Shown here: piece by piece, positions 12,512-23,471 of the stretch
Position numbering within the stretch: position 1 is the stretch's first letter
Layout of the letters: each line of letters starts with the position of its first letter
Source of the DNA: Loripinus fragilis
Lineage: Eukaryota; Mollusca; Bivalvia; Lucinida; Lucinidae
Length of the DNA stretch: 64,000 nt
Direction of reading: 5' to 3'
NCBI GenBank assembly: GCA_964019695.1
Contig: OZ026518.1
Coordinates: 69,885,254 to 69,949,253 of the forward strand
Position numbers and translations under genes: made by a program
Notes under the pieces: generated by a model
What the model was told of the DNA's origin: nothing
Seen by the model: only the letters and a program-made list of their open reading frames with translations
Databases searched by the model: none

Positions 12512-15160
12512 GTGGTAGGAACAGTGACAGTTACTACCCTGTTTAAAGCTATCTCCATGGTGGGAACAGTGACAGTTACTATCCTGTATAAAGCTATCTC
12601 CGCGGTGGGAACAGTGACAGTTACTACCCTGTATAAAGCTATCTCCGTGGTGGGAACAGTGCCAGTTACTACCCTGTGTAAAGCTATCTCCGTGGTGGGA
12701 ACAGTGACAGTTACTACCCTGTATAAAGTTATCTCCGTGGTGGGAACAGTGACAGTTACTACCCTGTATAAAGCTATCTCCGTGGTGGGAACAGTGACAG
12801 TAACTACCCTGTATAAAGCTATCTCCGTGGTGGGAACAGTGACAGTGACTACCCTGTATTAAACTGTCTCCGTGGTGGGAACAGTGACAGTTACTACCCT
12901 GTATAAATCGATCTCCATGGTGGGAACAGTGACAGTTGCTACCCTGTATAAATCTATCTCTGTGATGGGAACAGTTGCCGCTACTACCATGTATAAATCA
13001 ATCTCCGTTGTGGGAACAGTGACAGTTACTACCCTGTATAAATCTACCTCCGTGGTGGGAACAGTGTCCGTTACTACCCTGTATAAATCTATCTCCGTTG
13101 TGGGAACAGTGGTCAGAACTGCCCTGTATAAATCTATCTCCGTGGTGGGAACAGTGACAGTTACTACCCTGTATAAATCTATCTCCGTGGTGGGAACAGT
13201 GATAGTTACTACCCTGTATAAAACTGTCTCCGTGGTGGGAACTGTGACAGTTACTACCCTGTTTAAAGCTATCTCCGTGGTGGGAACAGTGACAGTTACT
13301 ACCCTGTATAAAGCTATCTCCGTTATGGGAACAGTGACAGTTACTACCCTGTATAAAGCTATCTCCGTGGTGGGAACAGTGACAGTCACTATTCTGTGTA
13401 AAGCTATCTCCGTGGTGAGAACAGTGACAGTTACTACCCTGTATAAAGCTATCTCCGTGGTGGGAACAGTGACAGTAACTACCCTGTATTAAACTGTCTC
13501 CGTGGTGGGAACAGTGACAGTTACTACCCTGTTTAAAGCTATCTCCGTGGTGGGAACAGTGACAGTTACTACCCTGTATAAAGCTATCTCCGTGGTGGGA
13601 ACAGTGACAGTAACTACCCTGTATTAAACTGTCTCCGTGGTGGGAACAGTGACAGTAACTACCCTATATTAAACTGTCTCCGTGGTGGGAACAGTGACAG
13701 TTACTACCCTGTTTAAAGCTATCTCCGTGGTGGGAACAGTGACAGTTACTACCCTGTATAAAGCTATCTCCGTGGTGGGAACAGTGACAGTTACTACCCT
13801 GTATAAAGCTATCTCCGTGGTGGGAACAGTGACAGTAACTACCCTGTATTAAACTGTCTCCGTGGTGGGAACAGTGACAGTTACTACCCTGTTTAAAGCT
13901 ATCTCCGTGGTGGGAACAGTGACAGTTACTACCCTGTATAAAGCTATCTCCGTGGTGGGAACAGTGACAGTTACTACCCTGTTTAAAGCTATCTCCATGG
14001 TGGGAACAGTGACAGTTACTACCTTGTATAAAGCTATCTCCGTGGTGGGAACAGTGCCAGTTACTACCCTGTGTAAAGCTATCTCCGTGGTGGGAACAGT
14101 GACAGTTACTACCCCGTATAAAGCTATCTCCGTGGTGGGAACAGTGACAGTTACTACCCTGTATAAAGCTATCTCCGTGGTGGGAACAGTGACAGTAACT
14201 ACCCTGTATAAAGCTATCTCCGTGGTGGGAACAGTGACAGTAACTACCCTGTAATAAACTGTCTCCGTGGTGGGAACAGTGACAGTTACTACCCTGTATA
14301 AATCGATCTCCATGGTGGGAACAGTGACAGTTGCTACCCTGTATAAATCTATCTCCGTGGTGGGAACAGTTGCCGCTACTACCATGTATAAATCAATCTC
14401 CGTTGTGGGAACAGTGACAGTTACTACCCTGTATAAATCTACCTCCGTGGTGAGAACAGTGTCCGTTACTACCCTGTATAAATCTATCTCCGTTGTGGGA
14501 ACAGTGGTCAGAACTGCCCTGTATAAATCTATCTCCGTGGTGGGAACAGTGACAGCTACTACCCTGTATAAATCTATCTCCGTGGTGGGAACAGTGACAG
14601 TAACTACCCTGTATTAAACTGTCTCCGTGGTGGGAACTGTGACAGTTACTACCCTGTTTAAAGCTATCTCCGTGGTGGGAACAGTGACAGTTACTACCCT
14701 GTATAAAGCTATCTCCGTTACGGGAAAAGTGACAGTTACTACCCTGTATAAAGCTATCCCCGTGGTGGGAACAGTGACAGTCACTTTCCTGTGTAAAGCT
14801 ATCTCCGTGGTGAGAACAGTGACAGTTACTACCCTGTATAAAGCTATCTCCGTGGTGGGAACAGTGACAGTAACTACCCTGTATTAAACTGTCTCCGTGG
14901 TGGGAACAGTGACAGTTACTACCCTGTTTAAAGCTATCTCCGTGGTGGGAACAGTGACAGTTACTACCCTGTATAAAGCTATCTCCGTGGTGGGAACAGT
15001 GACAGTTACTACCCTGTATAAAGCTATCTCCGTGGTGGGAACAGTGACAGTAACTACCCTGTATTAAACTGTCTCCGTGGTGGGAACAGTGACAGTTACT
15101 ACCCTGTTTAAAGCTATCTCCGTGGTGGGAACAGTGACATTAACTACCCTGTATTAAACT
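12512..15160. repeat. Higher-order superrepeat 3 (incomplete)
   Basis: It is co-linear with block 2 from 12512 to about 14890. It carries the same GKV...AIPVV variant (at 14627) as the 10982 segment, so it shares ancestry with that part of block 2. After about 15060 it passes into more diverged monomers. Confidence 0.8.
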
Positions 15161-15796
15161 GTCTCCGTGGTGGGAACAGTGACATTTACTACCCTGTTTA
15201 AAGTTATCTCCGTGGTGAGAACAGTGACAGTTACTACCCTGTATAAAGCTATCTCCGTGGTGGGAACAGTGACAGTTACTACCCTGTATAAAGCTATCTC
15301 CGTGGTGGTAACAGTGACAGTTACTACCTTGTGTAAAGCTATCTCCGTGGTGGGAACAGTGACAGTTACTACCCTGTATAAATCTACCGCCGTGGTGGGA
15401 ACAGTGATAGTTGCTTCCTTGTATAAAGCTATCTCCGTGGTGGGAACAGTGACAGTTACTACCCTGTATAAAGCTATATCCGTGGTGGGAATAGTGGCCG
15501 TTACTGCCCTGCATAAATCTATCTCCATGGTGGGAACAGTCACAGTTACTACCCTGTATAAAGCTATTTCCGTGGTGGAAACAGTGGCCGTTACAGCCCT
15601 GTATAAATCTATCTGCATGGTGGGAACAGTGACAGTTACTACCCTGTATAAAGCTATCTCCGTGGTGGGAACAGTGGCCGTTACTGCCCTTTATTAATCT
15701 ATCTCCATGGTGGGAACAGTGACAGTTACTACCCTGTATTAAGCTATCTCCGTGGTGGGAACAGTGGCCAGTGCTGCCCTGTAAAAAGCTATCTCC

Positions 15797-18160
15797 GTGG
15801 TGGGAACAGTGGCCAGTGCTGCCCTGTATAAAGCTATTTCGATGGTGGGAACACTGGCAGTTACTGCCCTGTATAAAGCTATCTCTGTGGTGGGAACAGT
15901 GACAGTTACTACCCTGTATAAATCTATTTACATGGTGGGAACAGTGATAAGTACTGCCCTGTATAAAGCTATCTCCGTGATGGGAATAGTGACAGTTACT
16001 ACCCACTATAATGCTATCTCCGTGGTGGGAACAGTGACAGTTACTACCCTGTATAAATCTATCTCCGTGGTGGGAAAAGTGGTCGTTACTACCCTGTATA
16101 ATACTATCTCCGTGATGGGAACAGTGACAGTTACTACCCTGTATAAATCTACCTCCGTGGTGGGAACAGTGATAGTTACTACCCTGTATAAAGCTATCTC
16201 CGTGATGGGAACAGTGACAGTTACTACCCTGTATAAAGCTATCTCCGTGGTGGGAACATTGATAGTTACTAGCCTGTATAAATCTACCTCCGTGGTGGGA
16301 ACAGTGACAGTTACTACCCTGTATAAATCTACCTCCGTGTTGGGAACAGTGGTCGTTACTACCCTGTATAAATCTATCTCCGTGGTGGGAACAGTGACAG
16401 TAACTACCCTGTATAAATCTATCTCCGTGGTGGGAACAGTGACAGTTACTACCCTGTATAAAGCTATCTCCGTGGTGGGAACAGTGACAGTTACTACCCT
16501 GTATAAATTTATCTCTGTGGTGGGAACAGTGACAGTTACTACCCTGTATAAATCTATCTCCGTGGTGGGAACAGTGACAGTTACTACCCTGTATAATGCT
16601 ATCTCAGTGGTGGGAACATTGACAGTTACTACCCTGTGTAAATCTATCTCCGTGGTGGGAACAGTGACAGTTAATACCCTGTATAAATCTATCTCCGTGG
16701 TGGGAACATTGGCAGTTACTACCCTGTATTATGCTATCTCCGTGGTGGGAAAAGTGACAGTTACAACCCTGTATAATGCTATCTCCGTGGTGGGAACAGT
16801 GACAGTTACTACCCTGTATAAAGCTATCTCCATGGTGGGAACAGTGACAGTTACTACCTTGTATAAATCTATCTCCGTGGTGGGAACAGTGACAGTTACT
16901 AGCCTGTATAATGCTATCTCCGTGGTGGGAACAGTGACAGTTACTACCCTGTATAATTCTATCTCCGTGGTGGGAACAGTGACAGTTACTACCATGTATA
17001 AATCTATCTCCGTGGTGGGAACAGTGACAGTTACTACCCTGTATAAAGCTATCTCCGTGGTGGGAACAGTGACAGTTTCTACCCTGTATAATGCTATCTC
17101 CATGGTGGGAACAGTGAAAGTTACTACCCTGTATAAATCTATCTCCGTGGTGGGAACAGTGACAGTAACTACCCTGTATAAAGCTATCTCCGTGGTGGGA
17201 ACAGTGACAGTTACTACCCTGTATAAATCTATCTCCGTGGTGGGAACAGTGACAGTTACTACCCTGTATAAATCTATCTCTGTGGTGGGAATAGTGACAG
17301 TTACTAGCCTGTATAAAGCTATTTCCGTGGTGGGAACAGTGACAGTTACTACCGTGTATAAATCTTTCTCCGTGGTGGGAACAGTGGCAGTTACTACCCT
17401 GTATAATGCTATCTCCGTGGTGGGAACAGTGACAGTTACTACCATGTATAAATCTACCTCCGTGGTGGGAACAGTGGTCGTTACTGCCCTGTATAATGCT
17501 ATCTCCGTGGTGGGAACAGTGACAGTTACTGGCCTGTATAAATCTATCTCCGTGGTGGGAACAGTGACAGTTACTACCATGTATAAAGCTATCTCCGTGG
17601 TGGGAACAGTGGCCTTTACTACCATGTATAAAGCTATCTCCGTGGTGGGAACAGTGGCCGTTACTGGCCTGTATAAATCAATCTTCATGGTGGGAACAGT
17701 GACAGTTACTACCCTGTATAAAGCTATCTCCGTGGTGGGAACAGTGGCCGTTACTGCCCTGTATAAATCTATCTCCGTGGTGGGAACAGTGGCGGTTACT
17801 GCCCTGTATAATTCTATCTCCGTGGTGGGAAGAGTGGCCGTTACTACCGTGTATAAATCTATCTCCGTGGTGGGAAGAGTGACAGTTACTACGCTGTATA
17901 AAGCTATCTCCGTGGTGGGAACAGTGACAGTTACTACCCTGTATAAAGCTATCTCCGTGGTGGGAACAGTGACAGTTACTACCCTGTATAAAGCTATCTC
18001 CGTGGTGGGAACAGTGACAGTTAATACCCTGTATAAAGCTATCTCCGTGGTGGGAACAGTGACAGTTACTACGCTGTATAAAGCTATCTCCGTGGTGGGA
18101 ACAGTGACAGTTACTACCCTGTATAAAGCTATCTTCTTGGTGGGAACAGTAAGAGGATAA
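15797..18160 (+). other. 787-codon open frame over the diverged right end of the array
   Basis: About 52 consecutive monomers keep the main frame open, from ATG at 15797 to the stop at 18158-18160, although they differ at many positions (KA/KS/NA, TV/AV/VV, TTL/TAL/TGL). The predicted product would be 15-residue repeats rich in V, T and S with no signal peptide, no cysteine framework and no recognised domain. The opposite strand is also open for 478 codons (16729-18165), and few single changes in this monomer create a stop. Long open frames are therefore expected to some extent without selection. There is no upstream exon or start context I can support. I treat it as a probable by-product of repeat composition. 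Confidence 0.2.
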
Positions 18161-18297
18161 AACATTCTTTTCCGTATATTAACGTTTGCCAGGCTCGAGT
18201 GTTATGATGTGTTGCAGCCCGAACCGCGAAGCGGTGAGGGCTACAACACATTATTACACGAGGGCTTGGCAAACGTTAATATACGGAAAGGAATGTT
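18161..18297. mobile_element. Foldback hairpin element abutting the array
   Basis: The two arms of about 60 bp are nearly perfect reverse complements: AACATTC.TTTCCGTATATT on the left and AATATACGGAAAGGAATGTT on the right. They close on a GC-rich loop (CCGCGAAGCGGTG). It begins at the exact base where the 45-bp array's last partial monomer ends. Confidence 0.8.
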
Positions 18298-18319
18298 ATA
18301 TCGTCATTGTTATATGGGG

Positions 18320-18612
18320 GTCTGGATGGGGGGGGGGGGTCTGGTATACACTATTCATTAAAAATTTAGCCCATTATTCATCTCATTAAAATTTTGGGTT
18401 ATTCATTAGAATGAGACCAATTATTCATTACAACTGACAAAGATGGCAAAGGAATCTGATTATTTACTATTCATTAATTCTTTCTCCAATTCATTAAAAA
18501 ATAGGATTATTCATTATTATTCACTATGATTTATTTTTTTGGGCTCATTATTCACCATTCATTATAAAAAGGGCCTTTATTCACTAATCAGTATACCCCA
18601 TCCAGTCCCTCT
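18320..18612. mobile_element. MITE-like element with ATTCATTA-rich interior
   Basis: The ends are related inverted repeats: TCTGGATGGGG followed by GGTATACA on the left, and TATACCCCATCCAGTC on the right. The interior repeats TATTCATTA-type words more than ten times. There is no coding content. A run of G close to the left end may blur the true terminus. Confidence 0.55.
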
Positions 18613-18720
18613 TTTATACCTTCCTTTCAAGCACAAGCAGTCCAAAATTATTTTATTCAATTGTATGCAAAAACTGTCCACCGTAACATCATGAAGCGTA
18701 CAACGAATTCACACAGATGG

Positions 18721-19185
18721 GCTGCAATCTAAAACGTCAATATTATCGACGAACGTAGACCAAAAATAGTAAAAAACTCACAGAGTTTTTGATTGCCATT
18801 AGTCGCCCGACTGGCGAAAATTGGCAATCGAAAACACTGGTTGTAGCGAGATCTGACTCGCGTTCATCGATTGTTCGCCAAGAATTTTCGATTGCCGCAT
18901 ATCCGGTATGGAAGCATATTTTTTTTATAACAGGATCATGAAAAATGTAAATTATTCCTAGTAGCCCTTGTTTCGGACTGTTTTGGCTATGTATTCAGTA
19001 GGCCTATATTCAATAAACACTTCACATAGGGGGCAATCGAAAACGATAATACTATCGACGAATGTAGATCTAAGATCGTTAGAAACAGAGTTTTTGATTG
19101 CCGTTTGTCGCCCGATTGTAAATTATTCCTAGAAGCCCTTGTTTCAGATTGTTTTGGCTACGTATTCATTAGCTTAATAAAATGA
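18721..19185. repeat. Imperfect direct duplication with GGCAATCGAAAAC motifs
   Basis: Segments near 18721-19000 and 19030-19180 share the series AATCGAAAAC, ATTATCGACGAACGTAGA, AGAGTTTTTGATTGCC, GTCGCCCGA and TAAATTATTCCTAG in the same order. The words GGCAATCGAAAAC and TTTTCGATTGCC are inverted to each other within the first segment. It looks like a non-coding repeat present as two partial copies. Confidence 0.65.
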
Positions 19186-19403
19186 ATAAGTGGCGTAATG
19201 CTCAAGTACATGTATGAGCGAGGCCAGTAACGAAAGAACGAAAATATCGGCCAGCTTTTTAATAACATAATACTTGTTAAACTTTAACGGAACCGCACAA
19301 AATGTTACAAAAAGTAACCCGTTTAGACAGCGTTCCCACGGCGGAGGAAACTGTTCTGACGACGGAGGTGCCCACGAAGGAGAGCCGGCTTTACACCCTA
19401 CTC

Positions 19404-19662
19404 GTTCTAATGCGGTGGTTATTTTGTTGCTGATTTGTTGTTTGGTGTGCTTTCCACTGGTTGTGGGGTTTCTGTGTTTGTCTTTGATTTGGTGTGCTCA
19501 ACTGTGTGTCCTTTCTAGTTTTGCAATAATCTCGGAGAGGAAGAGAGAGCTGGTTGACTTGCTTCTACTTGTTACTGTAAAAATTCTGTGACTCTTCCTC
19601 ACAGTGCCATGGGTTGGTCTGCGGTGTGTGATTCTGGTATTTTCTGATCATGCTTTTTAAAA
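19404..19662 (+). repeat. Dispersed repeat, family A
   Basis: It shares the family landmarks: GCGGTGGTTATTTTGTTG, GAAGAGAGAGCTGGTTG, CTCTTCCTCACAGTGCCATG and TTTTCTGATCATGC. It is more diverged from the 26040 copy than the 1-216 copy is, and closest to the 22826 copy. The short open frame here is not conserved. Confidence 0.65.
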
Positions 19663-20440
19663 AGTTTACATAGAGTTATAATGGGAAAAGTGAAAATGGG
19701 CAATTTCTAATGTCTCAATTATCTTTTTACATAAATGCTAATAGAGTAGTTCTCCATGTTTCGTATGACTTTTGTACGAATCGCCATAAGTAGGTAAAAA
19801 AGATTTTTTGCATACAAGTTTATGGCATTAGCTAGAAGTTAAGTTGTTCTATATATATTGCCATGCTACTGCAGGTGATTTGCCAAAACTTTTACAACAG
19901 TGCTTCCTTTCATTGTTGTGGATATACCTGGCCAATAGTTAGGTTTATATTGGCTTCGTGAGTCAGGTGAGCGTTTGTAGGACCATTGGTCCTCTCGTTT
20001 ACCGTTGCAGTTGAGCGGAAATTAAATAACAGAACATGAATCTAAGCTGGAGATTAAAGTTTGAATAAACATTGACACACCTCAATAGAGTGACGCCTTG
20101 AATTTAATACTCAACTCAATGTTGATTCAATATTGACTGTCAAAGTTGAGATTAGGCTGATTACCAACGTATGAAGCACAATTTAAGAAGAAGGCTTAAT
20201 TTAACATAGACAAACATAGAACGAATCAAATCTTGATTTCATTCCTCACATCAAGTTTGATTCAATATTGGCTTGCAAAGTTGAATGAAAGTTGAAAAAC
20301 AAACCATCATTCAAAGTTAAAGAATAAAGTTGAATTCAACATACACATTCTTTGATAGAGTATATTTTCATTTTCGGATGTACACTCAAGGTAAATTCAA
20401 TATTGATCCTCAATCTTGAATCAAAATAAATTCAACAGAA
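19663..20440. other. Non-coding stretch with TTGATTCAATATTGA-type words
   Basis: No gene is seen. From about 20060 to 20430 the words TTCAATATTGA, GTTGAATTCAACAT and TCAACTCAATGTTGA recur in both orientations, which suggests a degraded inverted-repeat element. Confidence 0.4.
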
Positions 20441-20585
20441 AATTCGGGTTGGGACGATTAGATTTTGTGGTTGTGTGCCCAAAGCTGTTTCTATAAGCTC
20501 TTGCAAATACTTTTTTTAGTTCTTCAAGTATTAGCTTTTACAGATTAAAAAGTCGCATATTGCAATAAAACTCTTTGCCTACTAG

Positions 20586-20738
20586 CGTCGTCTGCTGGTA
20601 GCCTATACAAACAGTTTGAATCCAGATCAGGCCCAACAAAACGTCGGACCTGATCTGAATCTAAATTGTTTGACACTCTGGTGGTATTTCTGAAATAATT
20701 TGCTAGAAAGTTTGATTTTAAATTCATCAGCAGACGAC
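20586..20738. mobile_element. Foldback element with GTCGTC ends
   Basis: The outer ends GTCGTCTGCTG and CAGCAGACGAC are reverse complements. Inner arms centre on CAAACAGTTTGAATCCAGAT and ATCTGAATCTAAATTGTTTG. The right-arm counterpart is at 58174-58326, so it was inserted before the duplication. Confidence 0.7.
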
Positions 20739-21200
20739 AAAAAACATGCAAACTTATCTAGAATGTAAAGGGTTGAACGTAAACAACCAATAAAAACATG
20801 CATTTGATTAAAAATGTTCATGTACATACAGTCCAGATTCAGATAGTGAATGTGTGCCTTTCCTAGAGAGCAAATTTGTGAAACGGTTAATGCCTTGTTT
20901 AGCCCGTACAGTCATTAAGTCATATCAGGAACCTCACTAGCACTGTGGTTGAAGAGACAATGAATTGAGTGAAAGATACTGAGAGCTGTTCAATTGCAAA
21001 CATGAGGGGTTTTTTTTAAGACGAAAGGTAATTTTGTTTATATAGAAGATCTTATAGTGCTTATGTTTTACTGAATTTATTAAACGAGTTGAAGGAACCT
21101 AATAATAAAGGAGCATGAATGTTAGATACTAATTATCATATGACGTAATAATTATTAAATGTTATCGTTTTTTGTTTTTGTTGTTGTTTTTGTGTGAAAA

Positions 21201-21600
21201 CCCCAGGGGGGGGGGGGGGGGGTACTCTAATTTTTCTTCATACGTAGGCTCGGGCCCAGCATCTACCGTTCATCCCCCCCCCCCCTAAAAAAATATCAGA
21301 AATTTCTTGAAAGCACTCCCCAAAAAATATTTGAAATTTTTGCAACCCCCCAAAATATCCCCATTCTGTATATTTACCTTAAAGAAAGACCCTAAAATAC
21401 ATAGAAATGACCCCTTTAAACTAGTCCAATTTTGGGATGAGCCCAAAAATATTTCTACAAAATTTTCGTACCCCAATAAATATTCATTTTTCCAAATACT
21501 CAAAAAAATATTGAAATTCAAAAATTTGAACCCCAAACAATGCCCCGAGCCTACGTGTGTATGAAATATCAGAGTACCCCCCCCCCCCCACCCCCTGGGG
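21201..21600. mobile_element. 400-bp MITE with C/G-tract termini, private to the left arm
   Basis: Terminal inverted repeats of about 55 bp start CCCCAGGGGG and end CCCCCTGGGG. Inside them lie GTACTCT and TACGTAGGCTCGGGC, with their complements. The direct repeat TGAAAA flanks both sides (21195-21200 and 21601-21606). The right arm has the uninterrupted site near 57727, with a single GTGAAAA. The interior is AT-rich with runs of C and has no credible gene. Confidence 0.85.
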
Positions 21601-21769
21601 TGAAAACTTCAACATTTTGCCAAATATGCGACGTTGTTGTTATCGTCATTTTATCATTACATTTTAATCTAAAAACCACTAGTGGCTTATTGATTTTAAT
21701 GCTTTATATCACTCCCAGACGTGATATCTTATGATATATTGATTTTATTTATTTAAGAAATATATCATC

Positions 21770-22190
21770 TCTAGCAGTGAATTTTTGCGTAATAGTTCAC
21801 TGTTTGGAGGTAACAAATTATCTTTGTACACCTGACCGACAACAGTGAATTATTACTAAATCATTCACACAATGGCGCCAAACTATTTCGATTCTAACAC
21901 ACAATAAACGTAGAAACCACATTTGAAGTCTTCAGCTTCTTCCAACTTTCCGCCATTGCACTGAGGAAATCTCGCCAATAGTTGGACTATGTCACGTACG
22001 TTTACATGTATTTGTAACGTCTTTTAAGCATGAAAACGGCGTTACGCCGTCTAACACCATGACTGACGTCATTTTGCAGTAACAAATGACGTCAGCTAGC
22101 GCGCGTTTACCTCGCGCTTTAAAAATTGTTAATTATTGTTTGATATATCACGTTTTTTAGCATTGACTATATAGGCGAGGTGTGTCAGAA
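21770..22190. mobile_element. About 420-bp insertion private to the left arm
   Basis: The right arm (about 57600) joins directly the two sequences that flank this segment. The insert holds AACGGCGTTACGCCGT, two copies of TGACGTCA-type words and a GCGCGC patch. The ends are not resolved; ATATATC and GATATATC words lie near them. It has no coding content. Confidence 0.55.
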
Positions 22191-22404
22191 TTATTCTTAT
22201 GTTATCATAAGTCACTTGAATACTAATTCTCTTACCGTTCCAATCATTTTAATTCCAGAAAAAATGTATTTTAGATAAGGGTTACATCAACTTTGTTGTT
22301 TCCTTTGTTCGTGCGTGCGTGCTTGTGTGTATTACTTGTCCCGCTGATCAGGCAATGTTGTTAAATATGTCCAAAGAGCTGTACAATCATAAAGGACAGA
22401 AATC

Positions 22405-22507
22405 ATCTGTTGCCGTCTACTAAATTGTTTCAAAATCAACTTTTTCAGACAAATCATCTCAGGAATACCATAAGAGTGTCAAACTGTATGGATTATAAGC
22501 AGACGAC
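22405..22507. mobile_element. Short GTCGTC-type foldback element
   Basis: Arms GCCGTCTACTAAATTGTTTC and CAGACGACACTAGTAGC bound a version of the same hairpin family as 20586-20738. The right-arm counterpart is at 57317-57416. Confidence 0.5.
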
Positions 22508-22689
22508 ACTAGTAGCGAAACATGTAAAATGAGCATTCTTGATCCATTCTGGAAAAATATGCATTCATTTGGCATATGGAAAAAATGTAATATATGGCAT
22601 GTATTTAGTTATAATTTGGCCATATTAAGTTTGAAAAAATCATATTATTGCCTCACTTGATCTAAACTGCTTGACACTCTAGTGGTTTT

Positions 22690-22818
22690 CCATAGAAAGA
22701 GTTAAACTGTTAGATACATTTAAGTCCCCCACAAACAACCACCCCCACCCCAAGGTACATTTAAGTCCTCCCCCCACACCACCATCATCTCCCCCCCCCC
22801 CACACACACACCTCACCC
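22690..22818. repeat. C-rich, CA-rich low-complexity tract
   Basis: Runs of C and CACACA alternate here. The right arm shows the matching, shorter GGTGGT and GTGTGT-rich tract near 57058-57100, so this is a length-variable simple repeat. Confidence 0.7.
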
Positions 22819-22825
22819 CATGGTC

Positions 22826-23100
22826 TCGGCTGTGGTTTGTTTAAACGCGGTGGTTCTCTTGTTATTGATTCATCATTTATTGTTGTTCCTATGTCTGTTG
22901 GGGTCTTATGTTTGATTTGTAATGTAGTACTAATGTCTTTTCCAGCTTTGCAGTCACCTAGCCGAGGAAATGGGTGCCACTTGCTTTACCTTGAGCTCTT
23001 GCTGTCAAGTAACTGTTAATATTCTGTGTGTCCTCCTCGCGGTGCCTTGGGTTGGTCTGTGGTCGATAAATGTGGCATTTTCTGATCATTCTTACTTGCA
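22826..23100 (+). repeat. Dispersed repeat, family A, inside the left arm
   Basis: Landmarks are GCGGTGGTTCTCTTGTTATT, TCCTCCTCGCGGTGCC and ATTTTCTGATCATTC. The right arm keeps the two ends of the copy (about 57010-56970 and 56520-56430), but its middle is replaced by the MITE at 56530-56965. Confidence 0.6.
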
Positions 23101-23239
23101 TTGTATGTATTTGCCTAGTAGTGCCATCTGCTGGTAACTTTTGCAAACAGTTTGGACCTGGATCATGTTGACAAAAGGTTATGCCTGATGTGGAACCAAA
23201 CTGATTTAAAAAAAATCAACGGGCGACTTTAATCATTAA

Positions 23240-23454
23240 CCCTTAAAGCGCGAAGAAAAAAAATGCATCTGAAAATGTCGTCGGCTGCAAATAATTGCCT
23301 AACATTACTGACGAAGTAAGTATAGAAGCAAACAGCGTGGACCCAGAACAGACTGCTCCTATAGGAGCAGTCTGATCTGGGTCGACACTGTTTGCCATAG
23401 AGGCTTCTTAAACATTTCAGCAGACGACTTTTGTTGCGATTGGCGATTTAAGGG
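23240..23454. mobile_element. 215-bp piggyBac-like MITE, private to the left arm
   Basis: The element begins CCCTTAAAGCGC, ends GCGATTTAAGGG, and is flanked by TTAA on both sides (23236-23239 and 23455-23458). That is the target duplication and terminal style of piggyBac elements. The right arm carries the empty site at 56304-56307 (TTGA on +, TCAA on -). A nested hairpin with GTCGTCGGCTG and CAGCAGACGAC arms fills the interior around CCTATAGG. There is no transposase. Confidence 0.85.
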
Positions 23455-23471
23455 TTAATAAATTACCCAGT

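Larger units (their letters stand above)
850..18152. repeat. 45-bp tandem array, about 384 monomers
   Basis: One 45-bp monomer is repeated over 17.3 kb. On the + strand the commonest version reads YKAISVVGTVTVTTL (15 codons) and holds TATAAA, CCGTGGTGGGAACAG and GTGACAGTTACTACCCTG. Apart from a 1-bp insertion near 1547, phase is kept: the first open segment after it starts at 1577 and another starts at 15797, exactly 316 x 45 bases later. Because 45 is divisible by three, several frames on both strands stay open for long stretches. In the core a recurrent variant, TATTAAACTGTC, puts a TAA stop into the main frame every 3-8 monomers, which argues against one giant protein. Monomers at both ends vary more than those in the core. 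Best call: satellite-like array grown by unequal exchange. Whether any part is translated is unknown. Confidence 0.95.

Noticed and set aside
850..18152. CRISPR array
   Set aside because: There are no spacers between repeats, and the genome is that of an animal.
21307..21564. 85-codon frame inside the 400-bp MITE
   Set aside because: It is composed of the AT- and C-rich interior and terminal repeat, with no domain, inside a delimited non-autonomous element.
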